A stretch of 64,000 nucleotides of DNA. It comes from a bacterium (GTDB lineage Bacteria; CAIWAD01). Positions 17,896 through 26,790 of the stretch are shown here, piece after piece. The notes under the pieces were generated by a model. It did not search any database. It had not been told where the DNA came from and was given only the letters and a program-made list of their open reading frames with translations. The stretch lies in contig JAUIFJ010000005.1 of the NCBI GenBank assembly GCA_030429345.1, positions 1-64,000 on the forward strand, written 5' to 3'. The translations under genes were made by a program, and so were the position numbers. Positions within the stretch are counted from its first letter, which is position 1; every line of letters starts with the position of its first letter.

Positions 17896-18699
17896 ATGCC
17901 CCGTAAAACCTCCCGGCACGTCTCACAGCCCGATTCCGCGGACTACCTGGCCCGCAAGCGCGCCTTCGAACGCCTGCTCCAGGTCTACGGCCGCAAGCCG
18001 GTTCTCGACGCCCTGCGTGATCCAGCCCTGGATGTGGAGCGCGTGCACCTGGCGCCCGGCAAGGGGCGCATCCTGCAGGAGATCCGCCAGGCGGCGGCCG
18101 AAAGGGGCTGCGAGCTGAGGGAGTGCGACGCCGCCGCCGTCTCACGCATCAGCCGCAACGGCAAGCAGGACCAGGGCGTCGTCGCCGATCTGCGTCTGCC
18201 CCACCTGCGGCGGGCGGAGGATTTCCTGGCCGATCCTCCGGCGAGCTATCGCCTGCTGGCCGTGGACGGCGTGACCACGCCGGCCAACCTGGGCCTGCTG
18301 ATCCGCAGCCTGACCGCCAGCGCGTTGGACGGCCTGCTGCTGCCCCGTGTACGCACCTGCGGCCTGGGACCGCTGGTCATCAAGGCTTCCGCCGGCACGC
18401 TCTTCCGCTGTCCGATCCTGCGCTGCGCGGACCTGGAACGGACCCTGCCCGCCTTTCGGGAACGGGGCGCCGAGCTCTTCCTGCTCGACGCCGCGGCCGC
18501 GACATCGTGCTACGATCACGCGCCGCCGAAGCGGGCGATCTACCTGCTGGGTGGAGAGAGCGAGGGGGTGTCGCAGGAACTGCGGAATCTGCCGCACGAG
18601 GGCCTGTCGATTCCCCTGAGGCGCGGCGTGGAATCGTTGAACGTGGCAAGCGCCGCGTCGGTCCTGGCCTTCGAGTTGAGCCGGAAGATCGGCCCCTAG
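17896..18699 (+). CDS. TrmH/SpoU-family RNA 2'-O-methyltransferase
   Basis: The 267-residue protein has an N-terminal substrate-binding domain (GRKPVLDALRD) and a C-terminal SPOUT domain. The three knot motifs are visible: motif 1 TPANLGLLIRS near residue 129, motif 2 YLLGGESEGVS near 217, and motif 3 IPLRRGVESLNVASAASVLAFE near 240. The architecture resembles RlmB/TrmH enzymes that methylate ribose in rRNA or tRNA; the exact target cannot be told. It begins 35 nt after the cupin gene and is probably in the same transcription unit. Confidence 0.93.
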   Translation: MPRKTSRHVSQPDSADYLARKRAFERLLQVYGRKPVLDALRDPALDVERVHLAPGKGRILQEIRQAAAERGCELRECDAAAVSRISRNGKQDQGVVADLRLPHLRRAEDFLADPPASYRLLAVDGVTTPANLGLLIRSLTASALDGLLLPRVRTCGLGPLVIKASAGTLFRCPILRCADLERTLPAFRERGAELFLLDAAAATSCYDHAPPKRAIYLLGGESEGVSQELRNLPHEGLSIPLRRGVESLNVASAASVLAFELSRKIGP

Positions 18700-18708
18700 A
18701 CGGATCCT

Positions 18709-21700
18709 TCAGCCCGCCAGCGGCTCCTTGTCCCCTTGTCGCACATGGAGCAGGATCATCTCGCCCAGCTTCTTCATGTCTACCGGCTTGGTCAGATAGT
18801 CGTCCATGCCGGCATCCATGCAACGCTGCCGGTCCTCCTTCATGGCCGCCGCGGTCAGGGCGATCACCGGCAGATCGGCGTACTCGCCCCCCAGGGCCTT
18901 GATGCGTCGCGTGGCCTCGTAGCCGTCCATTTCCGGCATCTGGCAATCCATCAGCACCAGGTCGAAGGGCTGACGCTGCACTTCCGTCAGGGCTTCCTTG
19001 CCATCGGAGACCGTCGCCACACGGCAGCCCAGTTTGCGCAGCATCATGGCCGCCACTTTCTGGTTGACCAGGTTGTCGTCGGCCAGCAGGATGCGGGCAT
19101 CCAGTTCCTCGACCGGACGGCGTGTGACTCTTGACACTGTTTCGGCCGCCCTGGCGGCGGGACCGCAGAGCACCGCGCGGCAACTGCGCAACAGCTGTTC
19201 CTGCTTGACCGGCTTGGTCAGGTAGGCGGAATAGCCGATGGCGCGCGCCATCTCCGCGTCCCCCTTTTTTCCGAAGGAGGCCAGGGCCGCCAGGGCCGGA
19301 GCACCCGGCGAGGCGTCTTTGCGGATGTGTTCTGCCAGAGGCGTACCGCCGCAACCCGGCAGCTGCAGGTCCGCCAGCACCAGGTCGACGGGGCGCTTCT
19401 TCTTCGCGCAGCGCTCAAGGGCCGCCAGGGCCGTGTTGCAATCGTCGCTCTCCAGCATCTCGCAGCCCCAGGATTCAAGGAACAGACGGAGCACGCGGCG
19501 GCTGGTCGGGTTCGCGTCCGCGACCAGGACCCGCTTTCCCGCCAGCCCGGAAGCGTCCGTCGGGGCCGCTTCGGATTTCGTGATACGGCCGAAGGTCGCC
19601 GTGAACCAGAAGGTCGCCCCCTTCCCTTCCTCGCTCTCCACGCCGATCTCGCCCTGCATCAGGCCGGCCAGGCGTTTCGAGATGCTTAAGCCCAGGCCCG
19701 TGCCCCCGAACTTGCGCGTCGTCGAGCCGTCGGCCTGGGTGAAGGCCTGGAAAAGGGCCGCCTGTTTCTCGCGGGCAATCCCGATGCCCGAGTCCTGCAC
19801 CTCGAAGCGCAGGCTGACGTCTGTATCACTTTCCTTCAGCGGCAGGACGCGGACCGCGACCTCGCCCTGTTCCGTGAACTTGATGGCGTTGTTGACCAGG
19901 TTGATCAGCACCTGGCGCAGCCGTCCCGGGTCTCCCACCACGCCGGCGGGCACGCCCTTCTCGATCAGCTGCGTATACTCGATTCCCTTCTCGTGCGCCT
20001 TGAGCGCCAGCATGTCGCCCATTTCCTCGATCGTGTTGCGCAGGCTGAACTCGATCTGCTCCAGGTCCATCCTGCCCGCCTCGATCTTCGAGAAGTCGAG
20101 GATGTCGTTGATCAGGTCCAGCAGGGCCTCGGCGCTGCTGGAGATCGTGTTGCAGAAGTCCTGCTGGTCCGGATCGAGATCCGTTTCCTGGAGCAGGGAG
20201 GTCATGCCGATCACGCCGTTCATCGGCGTGCGGATCTCGTGGCTCGTGTTGGCGATGAACTGGCTCTTCAACCGGTTCGCCTCCTCCGCCCGGGCGAGGG
20301 CCAGGTCCAGTTCCTCGTTCTTCATTTCCAGCTCGAGAGCGATATCCTTCAGCTGCTGCGCCTTGTTGCGGGCGTCGTCGCGCGCGATCCGGATCTGGTC
20401 CTCGGCCTGCTTGAGGCTGCTGATGTCGTTGCAGACGCCGCGGAACCCTTCGGGGAAACCCGTTTCGTCATAGAGCGGCACACCGCTGATCAGCAGGCAG
20501 ATGCGCTTTCCTTCCCGCGTAACACACCAGTACTCCGCGTTGCGGAAGGGCCTTTCGTGGAGCAGATGCTGCTGCAGGGATTCCGCCGACTCTTCCAGGC
20601 TCTCGGGACAGAGGAAGTCGAAGAGCGTCCGCCCCTGCAGCTCTTCCGGCGTATACCCCAGGATCTTCCCGACCTGCCCCGAGCTGAAGGTGATGCATCC
20701 CTGCGGATCCGTTTCCCAGATCCAGTCTGCCATGCTGTCGGCAATGTCGCGGAAGCGGCTCTCGCTCTTCCGCACGCGCTCCTCGGTCTGCTTGCGCTCG
20801 CTGATGTCCGTGTGCGTGCCGAACATCCACTCGGGACTGCCGTCGGCTGTCCGCGTGACCACCCGTCCCCGGTCGTGGACCCAGATCCAGTGTCCGTCCC
20901 TGTGTTTCATGCGGCACTGGACATCGTAGAACTCCGCTTCCCCGCGGAAATGGCGCTCCAGGTTCTCCGCGGAAGCGAGCAGGTCGTCGGGATTGGCGAA
21001 GCGCTGCCAGGTCTCGATGGACACCGGCTGCAGCTCTTCCAGGGAGTAGCCGATGAGCTCGGCCCAGCGCTCGTTGAAGACGGTCTCGCCGGTCTGCACG
21101 TTCCATTCCCAGGTGCCGACGCCGGTGGCCTGGATCACATTCGCCAGGCGCCTCCTCTGCGCCTCCGCCTCCAGCTGCGACTCCCTGTATTCGGTCTGGT
21201 CGACCAGGTAGCCGCGGATCTCGATCACCGTGCCGGATGGATCACGCAGCAGCCGGGTCGAATCGTGGAACCAGCGGTAGCTCCCGTTCCTGTGTTTCAG
21301 CCGATAGCTCTGCTCGAAGGTGATCGCGCCCGACTGGAAATGGGTGTTGACCTCGTCGGCAATGCGCTCCAGGTCGTCGGGATGGATCAGGTCCGCGTAG
21401 AGAAGCTGGCCGGAGGTCAGCTGCTCGACCGTATACCCGAGGATCTGCTCGACATTCTTCGAGACATGGCGTACGGGCCAGTTCACGCCCGGGTCCCAGA
21501 TGACGGTGAAGACGGGCCCTTCCGAGAACAGGTCCCGCTCTTCCTTCAGCGCTTCTTCCGCACGCACCTGCTCCGTGATGTCCTGCAGAATGCCGTTCAG
21601 GCGGACAGGGTTTCCTTCCGCATTGCTGGAAACGGAGCCGCTGACACGGACATGCCGCAGCGAACCGTCGGGGTGGAACATGCGGAAGGTGGCGGGCGGA

Positions 21701-22002
21701 ACCTGCCTGCGTTCAATGGCTTCCATCTGCAGCCTTCGCACCCTGGCCAGGTCTTCCGGGTGGATCAGCGCCTCGAAAGCCTCCCGGGGACAGACGCCCG
21801 ACACCTGATGGATGCCGAAAGTCTCGCTCATCCCCTCGTCCCACCACAGTTCGCGAGTGAGCAGATCCACGGACCACAGGCAGATCTGCCCGGCATGGAC
21901 CGCCGCGAGGAGCTGCGGTGCAGAAGGCTGAGGAGCGGATACGAAAGGGGCAGAAAGAGAGCCGTCCGTCGAGAGGATGGAATCATGCGAAGAAGAGGCC
22001 AT
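18709..22002 (-). CDS. Hybrid sensor histidine kinase with four PAS and two receiver domains
   Basis: The 1097-residue protein starts at ATG 22002; an in-frame GTG at 22047 is possible. It has no transmembrane segment, so it is probably cytosolic. Four PAS domains lie at about 32-155, 160-285, 286-410 and 415-535. A coiled coil precedes the HisKA domain (ANTSHEIRTPMNGVIGM, His near 585). The HATPase (NLVNNAIKF near 701; GTGLGLSISKRL) and two receiver domains near 822-935 (VLADLQLPG) and 968-1085 (LVLMDCQMPEMDGYEATRRI) follow. No HPt domain is fused, so phosphotransfer to an unlinked HPt or between receivers is expected. It converges with the TrmH-family gene, 9 bp away. Confidence 0.93.
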   Translation of the reverse strand: MASSSHDSILSTDGSLSAPFVSAPQPSAPQLLAAVHAGQICLWSVDLLTRELWWDEGMSETFGIHQVSGVCPREAFEALIHPEDLARVRRLQMEAIERRQVPPATFRMFHPDGSLRHVRVSGSVSSNAEGNPVRLNGILQDITEQVRAEEALKEERDLFSEGPVFTVIWDPGVNWPVRHVSKNVEQILGYTVEQLTSGQLLYADLIHPDDLERIADEVNTHFQSGAITFEQSYRLKHRNGSYRWFHDSTRLLRDPSGTVIEIRGYLVDQTEYRESQLEAEAQRRRLANVIQATGVGTWEWNVQTGETVFNERWAELIGYSLEELQPVSIETWQRFANPDDLLASAENLERHFRGEAEFYDVQCRMKHRDGHWIWVHDRGRVVTRTADGSPEWMFGTHTDISERKQTEERVRKSESRFRDIADSMADWIWETDPQGCITFSSGQVGKILGYTPEELQGRTLFDFLCPESLEESAESLQQHLLHERPFRNAEYWCVTREGKRICLLISGVPLYDETGFPEGFRGVCNDISSLKQAEDQIRIARDDARNKAQQLKDIALELEMKNEELDLALARAEEANRLKSQFIANTSHEIRTPMNGVIGMTSLLQETDLDPDQQDFCNTISSSAEALLDLINDILDFSKIEAGRMDLEQIEFSLRNTIEEMGDMLALKAHEKGIEYTQLIEKGVPAGVVGDPGRLRQVLINLVNNAIKFTEQGEVAVRVLPLKESDTDVSLRFEVQDSGIGIAREKQAALFQAFTQADGSTTRKFGGTGLGLSISKRLAGLMQGEIGVESEEGKGATFWFTATFGRITKSEAAPTDASGLAGKRVLVADANPTSRRVLRLFLESWGCEMLESDDCNTALAALERCAKKKRPVDLVLADLQLPGCGGTPLAEHIRKDASPGAPALAALASFGKKGDAEMARAIGYSAYLTKPVKQEQLLRSCRAVLCGPAARAAETVSRVTRRPVEELDARILLADDNLVNQKVAAMMLRKLGCRVATVSDGKEALTEVQRQPFDLVLMDCQMPEMDGYEATRRIKALGGEYADLPVIALTAAAMKEDRQRCMDAGMDDYLTKPVDMKKLGEMILLHVRQGDKEPLAG

Positions 22003-22201
22003 GGGCACGCCCTGTGAATCGTACAAGCCCCGCCCCGGACCTCGCACGGTGCGATGCCTTTCGGGGTGTGGGATTCAAGGTATTGTTCCTGATTGCTTTC
22101 CGGTCTCACCCAGGCGGGTCGGAGGACTGGAAAACGTTTTCAGGAGTATCGACCGACAGGCTTTGGGATTCAGGGTCGGGAAAGCTGGGCCAGGAAAGAA
22201 A

Positions 22202-22285
22202 TACCGGAGGTGGGACTCGAACCCACACGACATTGCTGCCACAAGATTTTGAGTCTCGCGCGTCTACCAATTCCGCCACTCCGGC
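22202..22285 (-). tRNA. tRNA-Leu (anticodon CAA)
   Basis: The minus strand holds an 84-nt class II tRNA. It begins GCCGGAGTGGCGGAATTGG, has D-loop GGTAGACGCG, anticodon loop CTCAAAA (anticodon CAA, reading UUG), a long variable arm, the T-arm GGGTTCGAGTCCC and acceptor CTCCGGT with discriminator A. The last acceptor pair is G-U. CCA is not encoded. It lies 39 bp downstream of the EamA gene on the same strand. Confidence 0.95.
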
Positions 22286-22324
22286 AGGCCGGCGAAGGTA
22301 GCAAAGCGGCGGGGCCGGACAAAT

Positions 22325-23233
22325 CTACTCCGGCAGGACCTCTTTCAAGGGGTCCCCGGGCGGCTTGTAGAGCACGAAGAAGACAGCGGCCACCAACACC
22401 GCCCCTCCGATCCAGAGGCTGCCCGCCGGGGTCTCGGCCAGCAGCCACCAGGCCAGCAGGCTGCTGAGGATCGGCTCGCCCACCAGGGCGATGTTGACGC
22501 TGAAAGCGGGCAAATGCCCCAGGGCGTAGTTGAAGAGGCTGTGGCCGATGACAGTCGGAATCAGCCCCAGGGCCAGCAGGCTCCACCAGGTGGCGGCCTC
22601 GAAAGGGCCCACCAAAGGCAGGCCGAGCACCAGCACCCCCAGGCCGCAGACAAGGGCGGCAATCCAGTAGACCGGCGCCAGGTAGCGGGCAAGGGACAGG
22701 GCCAGCTGTCCTTGCCGGGCGGGGCGGGCCAGGCGGGCCATCAGCAGGTAGGCCGTCGAGGCGACCGCGCCGGCCAGGGCCAGGATGTCCCCGAAGAAGT
22801 ACTCCGCCGACAGCTGCAGATCCCCGCGGCAGATCAGCCAGGACCCGAGCACGGTCAGCAGAATGGCGCCGCCGTTCCAGCGGTTCAGCTTCTCCTCCAG
22901 GAAAAGGTGCGCCGCCAGCGCGCTCAGGATGGGCTGGGTCAGGATCAGGAAGACGGCGGAAGCGACCGTGGTGTAGGAGAAGGCACTGATCCAGAGGATG
23001 AAGTGCACTCCCAGGAAGAGGCCCGCCAGGGCTCGCGCGCGACGCTGCCGCCGGGTCGGCCGGTCGGGAGTCCGTCGGCGGGCCCGCCAGTGGAAGGGCG
23101 TCCAGAAGGCGGCGGCGATCGCCAGCCGAAGGAAGGCGATGACCACCGGATGCGCCTCGCCGGCCCAGCGAATGAAAATGGCCGACCAGCCGACGCAGAT
23201 CACCGCAATGCAGGTGGCCAGCCAGGGATTCAT
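22325..23233 (-). CDS. EamA-family (DMT superfamily) membrane transporter
   Basis: The 302-residue protein has about ten hydrophobic segments arranged as two five-helix EamA repeats. The first opens with CVGWSAIFIRW and includes AFSYTTVASAVFLILTQPIL; the second ends with NIALVGEPILSSLLAWWLLAE. The family exports amino acids or other small metabolites; the substrate is unknown. Its ATG at 23233 overlaps the stop of the upstream DNA methyltransferase (ATGA), an unusual coupling of a transporter to a DNA-modifying enzyme. Confidence 0.92.
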   Translation of the reverse strand: MNPWLATCIAVICVGWSAIFIRWAGEAHPVVIAFLRLAIAAAFWTPFHWRARRRTPDRPTRRQRRARALAGLFLGVHFILWISAFSYTTVASAVFLILTQPILSALAAHLFLEEKLNRWNGGAILLTVLGSWLICRGDLQLSAEYFFGDILALAGAVASTAYLLMARLARPARQGQLALSLARYLAPVYWIAALVCGLGVLVLGLPLVGPFEAATWWSLLALGLIPTVIGHSLFNYALGHLPAFSVNIALVGEPILSSLLAWWLLAETPAGSLWIGGAVLVAAVFFVLYKPPGDPLKEVLPE

Positions 23234-25041
23234 GCTGCGCCCCCTTCGCCGGAAACGAGCCTTTCCATGGCTCTGTCACACAGGGCTTCCAGCTCCCGCA
23301 GGGCGGGCCCGTGATCCGGTCGTTCCCGAAGGCGCAGGCCGAGGACGAGCAGCGCTTGTCGTACATCCGGGTCGTCGGGCGGAAGGGGAATGCGTGATAC
23401 CATGCTTCGGGTCAGGCTGAGCTGGCCGTTCATGCGCAGCGGATCGTACCACAGGCGCATCCAGCGATCGACGGCCGGGCTGTTGAGCCAGGCGCAGAGA
23501 AGCTGCGCCTCGTCTTCCCCTTTGCAGGGAACCTGGATCACATTGACCACGCCGATGCCTTCGCCGGGGCCGATCGCCAGCGCCTCGAGCCGGCGGCTCA
23601 TGTTGGCCACCAGCACCCGGTGTGTCGCCGCCTGTTCGCGGCGCGCCTCCGTCAGGGTGGCAGGATGAAGGACGGGACGCGTCCAGTCCCGCCCGCGTAT
23701 ACGCAAGGGCCTCCGCCCCCAATGGCTGCGCCAGGGGTCGATCGCACCCGAGCTGAGCAGGGGCAGCCCCTGCGGCAGCTCTTCCTGCTCGTGGAGAGGC
23801 AGGGCGTAATACTCGCCCACACTCAGCGAGGCCCGCACCGGGCGGTCGTCCCCCAGGCGGGCGATCGGCCGACGGGGGAGCAGGCGGCGGCGATCCTTCT
23901 GCAGGAGCGGCCCCCAGCCTTCCCGGGCCAGCTCCTTCCATTCGCCATGCTCCACTTGGTGAGCAGCGGTTTCTACGAGGTCGTCCCGGCGCTGGAAGAC
24001 CTGTGCGACAGGGCCGGATTCTGCTGCGCACCGCTTTTCCGCCACGAGCAGCAAGGCGCCCAGGGCGGCGCCGCCGAAGAGCCTGCCCTGCGGAAAGTGA
24101 TGCAGGCTGTGGATCACCGCCTGATCCGCCAGGTACTCGCGCAGGGACTGCCCGAAGGAGGCCGATAGCCACTTGTCGGGCAGGATCACGCCCAGCCTGC
24201 CGCCGGGCTTCAGCAGCTCCAGGGCGCGCTCGACGAAGGGGACATGCAGGTCGAAGGGGCCTCGCGCCGTGCGAAAGCGGGATCGAAGCAGCGAGCGCGT
24301 TTCCCGATCCGGACCGCCCTCCTCCACCCCGTTGGAGAAGGGCGGATTCATCACAACGCGGTCAAAGCCTTCCCGCCAGGAAGGGGGCAGCTCTTCGAAG
24401 GGAGAAAGCGCGTCCTGCAGCAGGGGCGGCTCCAGCTGCGGGTCCGCTTCCCGGCTGCCGCCGGCTCGCCAGGAGGCCTCGAAGACCTGCAGGGCCGCCC
24501 GGTCCACGTCTCCGGCCCAAAAGGCCTGGGGAGGCAGGTCTCCCTGTCGCCGGCAGATCTCGCGCAGCACCAGCCCGAAGACTCCGCAGCCGCAGGCCGG
24601 ATCCAGCCAGCGCAGAGGCCGTGGCTCCACCAGTTCCCCAAGCAGCAGGCGCGCCAGGGCCAGGGGCGTGTAGTGCAGCCCCGTGGATCGCGAGCGCGAG
24701 AGGCGCTGGTAGATCTCGCCGGCTGCGTGCGGATTGCCGCGAAGGTGGGCGCGAAAGGGCTCGAGCAGGGCAAAGGGAAGATCCGTCTCCACGATCAAAG
24801 GGCAGGCGGGAAACAGCTTCCGCGCTTCGCGGGCAAGTCCCGGCTCCGCCAGCGGGCGGTCCCCGGCCAGGCGCTGGGCAGCGGCCAGCACCAGGGGAAG
24901 CTCCTGGTCCAGCCCTTCTGCGGAAGTGCGTTCAGGATGGAGCGAGTGCCACCAGGCCTTCAAATCGCGGACGGCCTTCTGGCTGTCCCGCGGTCCCGGC
25001 GCGGGCGACTCTGTCCAGGAATCGGGTCGGGGGGGCGACAT
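23230..25041 (-). CDS. Adenine-specific DNA methyltransferase with TaqI/Eco57I-like target-recognition region
   Basis: The 603-residue protein has motif I DPACGCGVFG near residue 146 and catalytic motif IV NPPF near 229, the gamma-class N6-adenine order. LKPGGRLGVILPDKWLS follows. A C-terminal region (GEYYALP, SSGAIDPWRSHWG, VVNVIQVPC, LCAWLNSPAVDRW, LSLTRSMVSRIPLPP) resembles TaqI-like target-recognition domains. No separate restriction endonuclease and no nuclease motif were found, so it may be a solitary methyltransferase. The ATG at 25041 has no Shine-Dalgarno sequence but a -10-like TACATT 6 nt upstream. It is divergent from the DEAD-box operon. Confidence 0.88.
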   Translation of the reverse strand: MSPPRPDSWTESPAPGPRDSQKAVRDLKAWWHSLHPERTSAEGLDQELPLVLAAAQRLAGDRPLAEPGLAREARKLFPACPLIVETDLPFALLEPFRAHLRGNPHAAGEIYQRLSRSRSTGLHYTPLALARLLLGELVEPRPLRWLDPACGCGVFGLVLREICRRQGDLPPQAFWAGDVDRAALQVFEASWRAGGSREADPQLEPPLLQDALSPFEELPPSWREGFDRVVMNPPFSNGVEEGGPDRETRSLLRSRFRTARGPFDLHVPFVERALELLKPGGRLGVILPDKWLSASFGQSLREYLADQAVIHSLHHFPQGRLFGGAALGALLLVAEKRCAAESGPVAQVFQRRDDLVETAAHQVEHGEWKELAREGWGPLLQKDRRRLLPRRPIARLGDDRPVRASLSVGEYYALPLHEQEELPQGLPLLSSGAIDPWRSHWGRRPLRIRGRDWTRPVLHPATLTEARREQAATHRVLVANMSRRLEALAIGPGEGIGVVNVIQVPCKGEDEAQLLCAWLNSPAVDRWMRLWYDPLRMNGQLSLTRSMVSRIPLPPDDPDVRQALLVLGLRLRERPDHGPALRELEALCDRAMERLVSGEGGAA

Positions 25042-25047
25042 GGGCGG

Positions 25048-25053
25048 AATGTA
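25048..25053 (-). promoter_or_regulatory. Candidate -10 element placing the methyltransferase start at +1
   Basis: On the minus strand GTATACATT ends 6 nt before the methyltransferase ATG, and no Shine-Dalgarno sequence is present. The spacing would give a leaderless mRNA. The hexamer overlaps a GTATAC palindrome at 25051. Confidence 0.35.
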
Positions 25054-25126
25054 TACGCCGCCGGACAGGAATCCAATGAATCCGGCCTTTCCCGCGCAGA
25101 CCGGATCTCCCTGCCTTGGGGTTTGC

Positions 25127-25132
25127 TACAAT
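25127..25132 (+). promoter_or_regulatory. Candidate -10 element (TACAAT) for the helicase operon
   Basis: TACAAT is followed by only 8 nt before the ATG at 25141, with no Shine-Dalgarno sequence in between. Transcription would start at or next to the start codon. No good -35 hexamer is visible. Confidence 0.45.
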
Positions 25133-25140
25133 GACAGACT

Positions 25141-26790
25141 ATGAATACCACCGACAACGACACCTCCCGTCCCGAGGAGGACCGCGCGCCCGAGGGCAGC
25201 GCCGAGACACCCGCCGCCGATTCCGGCGAGAACCGGGTCCAGGAAGTGACAGAAGAAAACGCCGACGAGGCGAAGCCCGAACTGCCGGAATTCACCTTCG
25301 ATGAGCTGGAAGGCGATCTGCGCGAGTCCGTGCGGCGCATGGGCTGGGAAAAGCCGATGCCCGTGCAGGCCAAGTCCATCCCGATCCTGAACCAGGGCCG
25401 CGACCTGATCGTGCAGAGCAAGACCGGCAGCGGCAAGACCGGCGCTTTCCTGCTCCCGGTCATGCAGCGGCTGAAGAAGGACAAGGTCGAGTGCCAGGCC
25501 CTGGTGCTGGCTCCGACCCGCGAATTGGCGATCCAGGTCCACGAGGAATTCCTCAAGCTCAGCGAGGGCACGGGCCTCAAGAGCAGCCTGCTCTACGGCG
25601 GAGTCGGCTACAACAAGCAGGTCCGCGAGCTGGAGGAAGGCATTCACATTGCCGTCGGCACGCCCGGCCGAGTGCTGGATCACCTTGAGCGCGGGCTGCT
25701 GAAACTGGGCGCTCTCGAGTTCCTCTGCCTGGACGAGGCCGACGAGATGCTCTCGATGGGCTTCTATCCTTCCATGCGCAAGCTCAAGCGCTGGCTGCCC
25801 AAGAAGCGCCAGACCATGATGTTCAGCGCGACCATGCCCCGCAGCGTGCGCAGCCTGGCCAAGGAGTTCCTCTACAAGCCGGAATTCCTCAGCCTGACCG
25901 GCGATCGCCTCAACGTGGAAAGCCTGGCCCACGAGTTCTACGAAGTCCCGCCCATGGACAAGGACCGCATGCTGGTCCGGGTGCTGGAAATGGAGAATCC
26001 GGCCAACGCGCTGATCTTCTGCAACCGCAAGAGCGACGTGGAATACCTCTACCAGTTCCTGCAGAACGCGGGCTATGACGCCGATCGCATCAGCGGCGAC
26101 CTGACCCAGAAAGCCCGTGAACGGGTGATGAAGCTGATCCGCGAACGCAAGCTGCGCTACCTGGTGGCCACGGACGTGGCGGCGCGCGGCATCGACATCA
26201 GCGACCTGGAAATCGTCTTCCAGTACGATGTGCCACAGGACCACGAGGGCTATGTCCACCGTGCCGGACGCACGGCGCGCGCCGGCAAGACCGGCAAGAG
26301 CATCACCTTCGCCACCTACATGGATGTGTTCCAGCTGAAGCAGATCCGCAGCAAGTACAACATCCCGCTGATCGACAAGACCGTTCCCAGCGAGGAAGAG
26401 GTCGCCGCCCGCGTGTCCGAACGCCTGACCGTGGAACTGGAAGAGGAATTCCGCGACGGAGGCAGCATCAAGCGCGAGCGCATCGCGCGTTTCCTCAAGC
26501 TGGCCGACAGCCTGCTGGAAAGTGATACAGGACGCGAGCTGGTGGCCATGCTGCTCGACGAGGCCTATCACCGCATGCTGCACCTGCCGCCCAAGCTGCC
26601 CGAGGAACGCAAGCCCTTCGAGGAACGGCCTGAGGGTGAAGAAGTCGAAGAGAGTCGCGGCTCGAGGCGCGAAGACGGCGGTAGCCGTTCCCGCGGTGGC
26701 GGTGGCGGCGGTCGTCGCCGAGGCGGAGGAGGAGGCGGCCGGCGGCGCGGAGGGGGCGACCGGGGCAGGTCCTCCGGAGGCGGCGAGTGA
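25141..26790 (+). CDS. DEAD-box ATP-dependent RNA helicase with RGG-rich tail
   Basis: The 549-residue helicase has a ~55-residue acidic N-terminal extension, then the full DEAD-box core: SKTGSGKT (residues ~91-98), LAPTRELAIQ, TPGRVLDHL, DEAD (~198), FSATMP (~227), NALIFCNRKSD, VATDVAARGID and HRAGRTARAGK (~373). From about residue 510 the tail is Gly/Arg-rich (SRGGGGGGRRRGGGG), typical of RNA-binding tails. It most resembles DeaD/CsdA-like helicases in ribosome assembly or mRNA turnover. Its stop overlaps the GTG of the next gene. Confidence 0.95.
   Translation: MNTTDNDTSRPEEDRAPEGSAETPAADSGENRVQEVTEENADEAKPELPEFTFDELEGDLRESVRRMGWEKPMPVQAKSIPILNQGRDLIVQSKTGSGKTGAFLLPVMQRLKKDKVECQALVLAPTRELAIQVHEEFLKLSEGTGLKSSLLYGGVGYNKQVRELEEGIHIAVGTPGRVLDHLERGLLKLGALEFLCLDEADEMLSMGFYPSMRKLKRWLPKKRQTMMFSATMPRSVRSLAKEFLYKPEFLSLTGDRLNVESLAHEFYEVPPMDKDRMLVRVLEMENPANALIFCNRKSDVEYLYQFLQNAGYDADRISGDLTQKARERVMKLIRERKLRYLVATDVAARGIDISDLEIVFQYDVPQDHEGYVHRAGRTARAGKTGKSITFATYMDVFQLKQIRSKYNIPLIDKTVPSEEEVAARVSERLTVELEEEFRDGGSIKRERIARFLKLADSLLESDTGRELVAMLLDEAYHRMLHLPPKLPEERKPFEERPEGEEVEESRGSRREDGGSRSRGGGGGGRRRGGGGGGRRRGGGDRGRSSGGGE

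Noticed and set aside
22003-22201. Riboswitch or regulatory RNA between the hybrid kinase and tRNA-Leu
   Set aside because: No conserved riboswitch core or terminator-antiterminator pair could be recognised.
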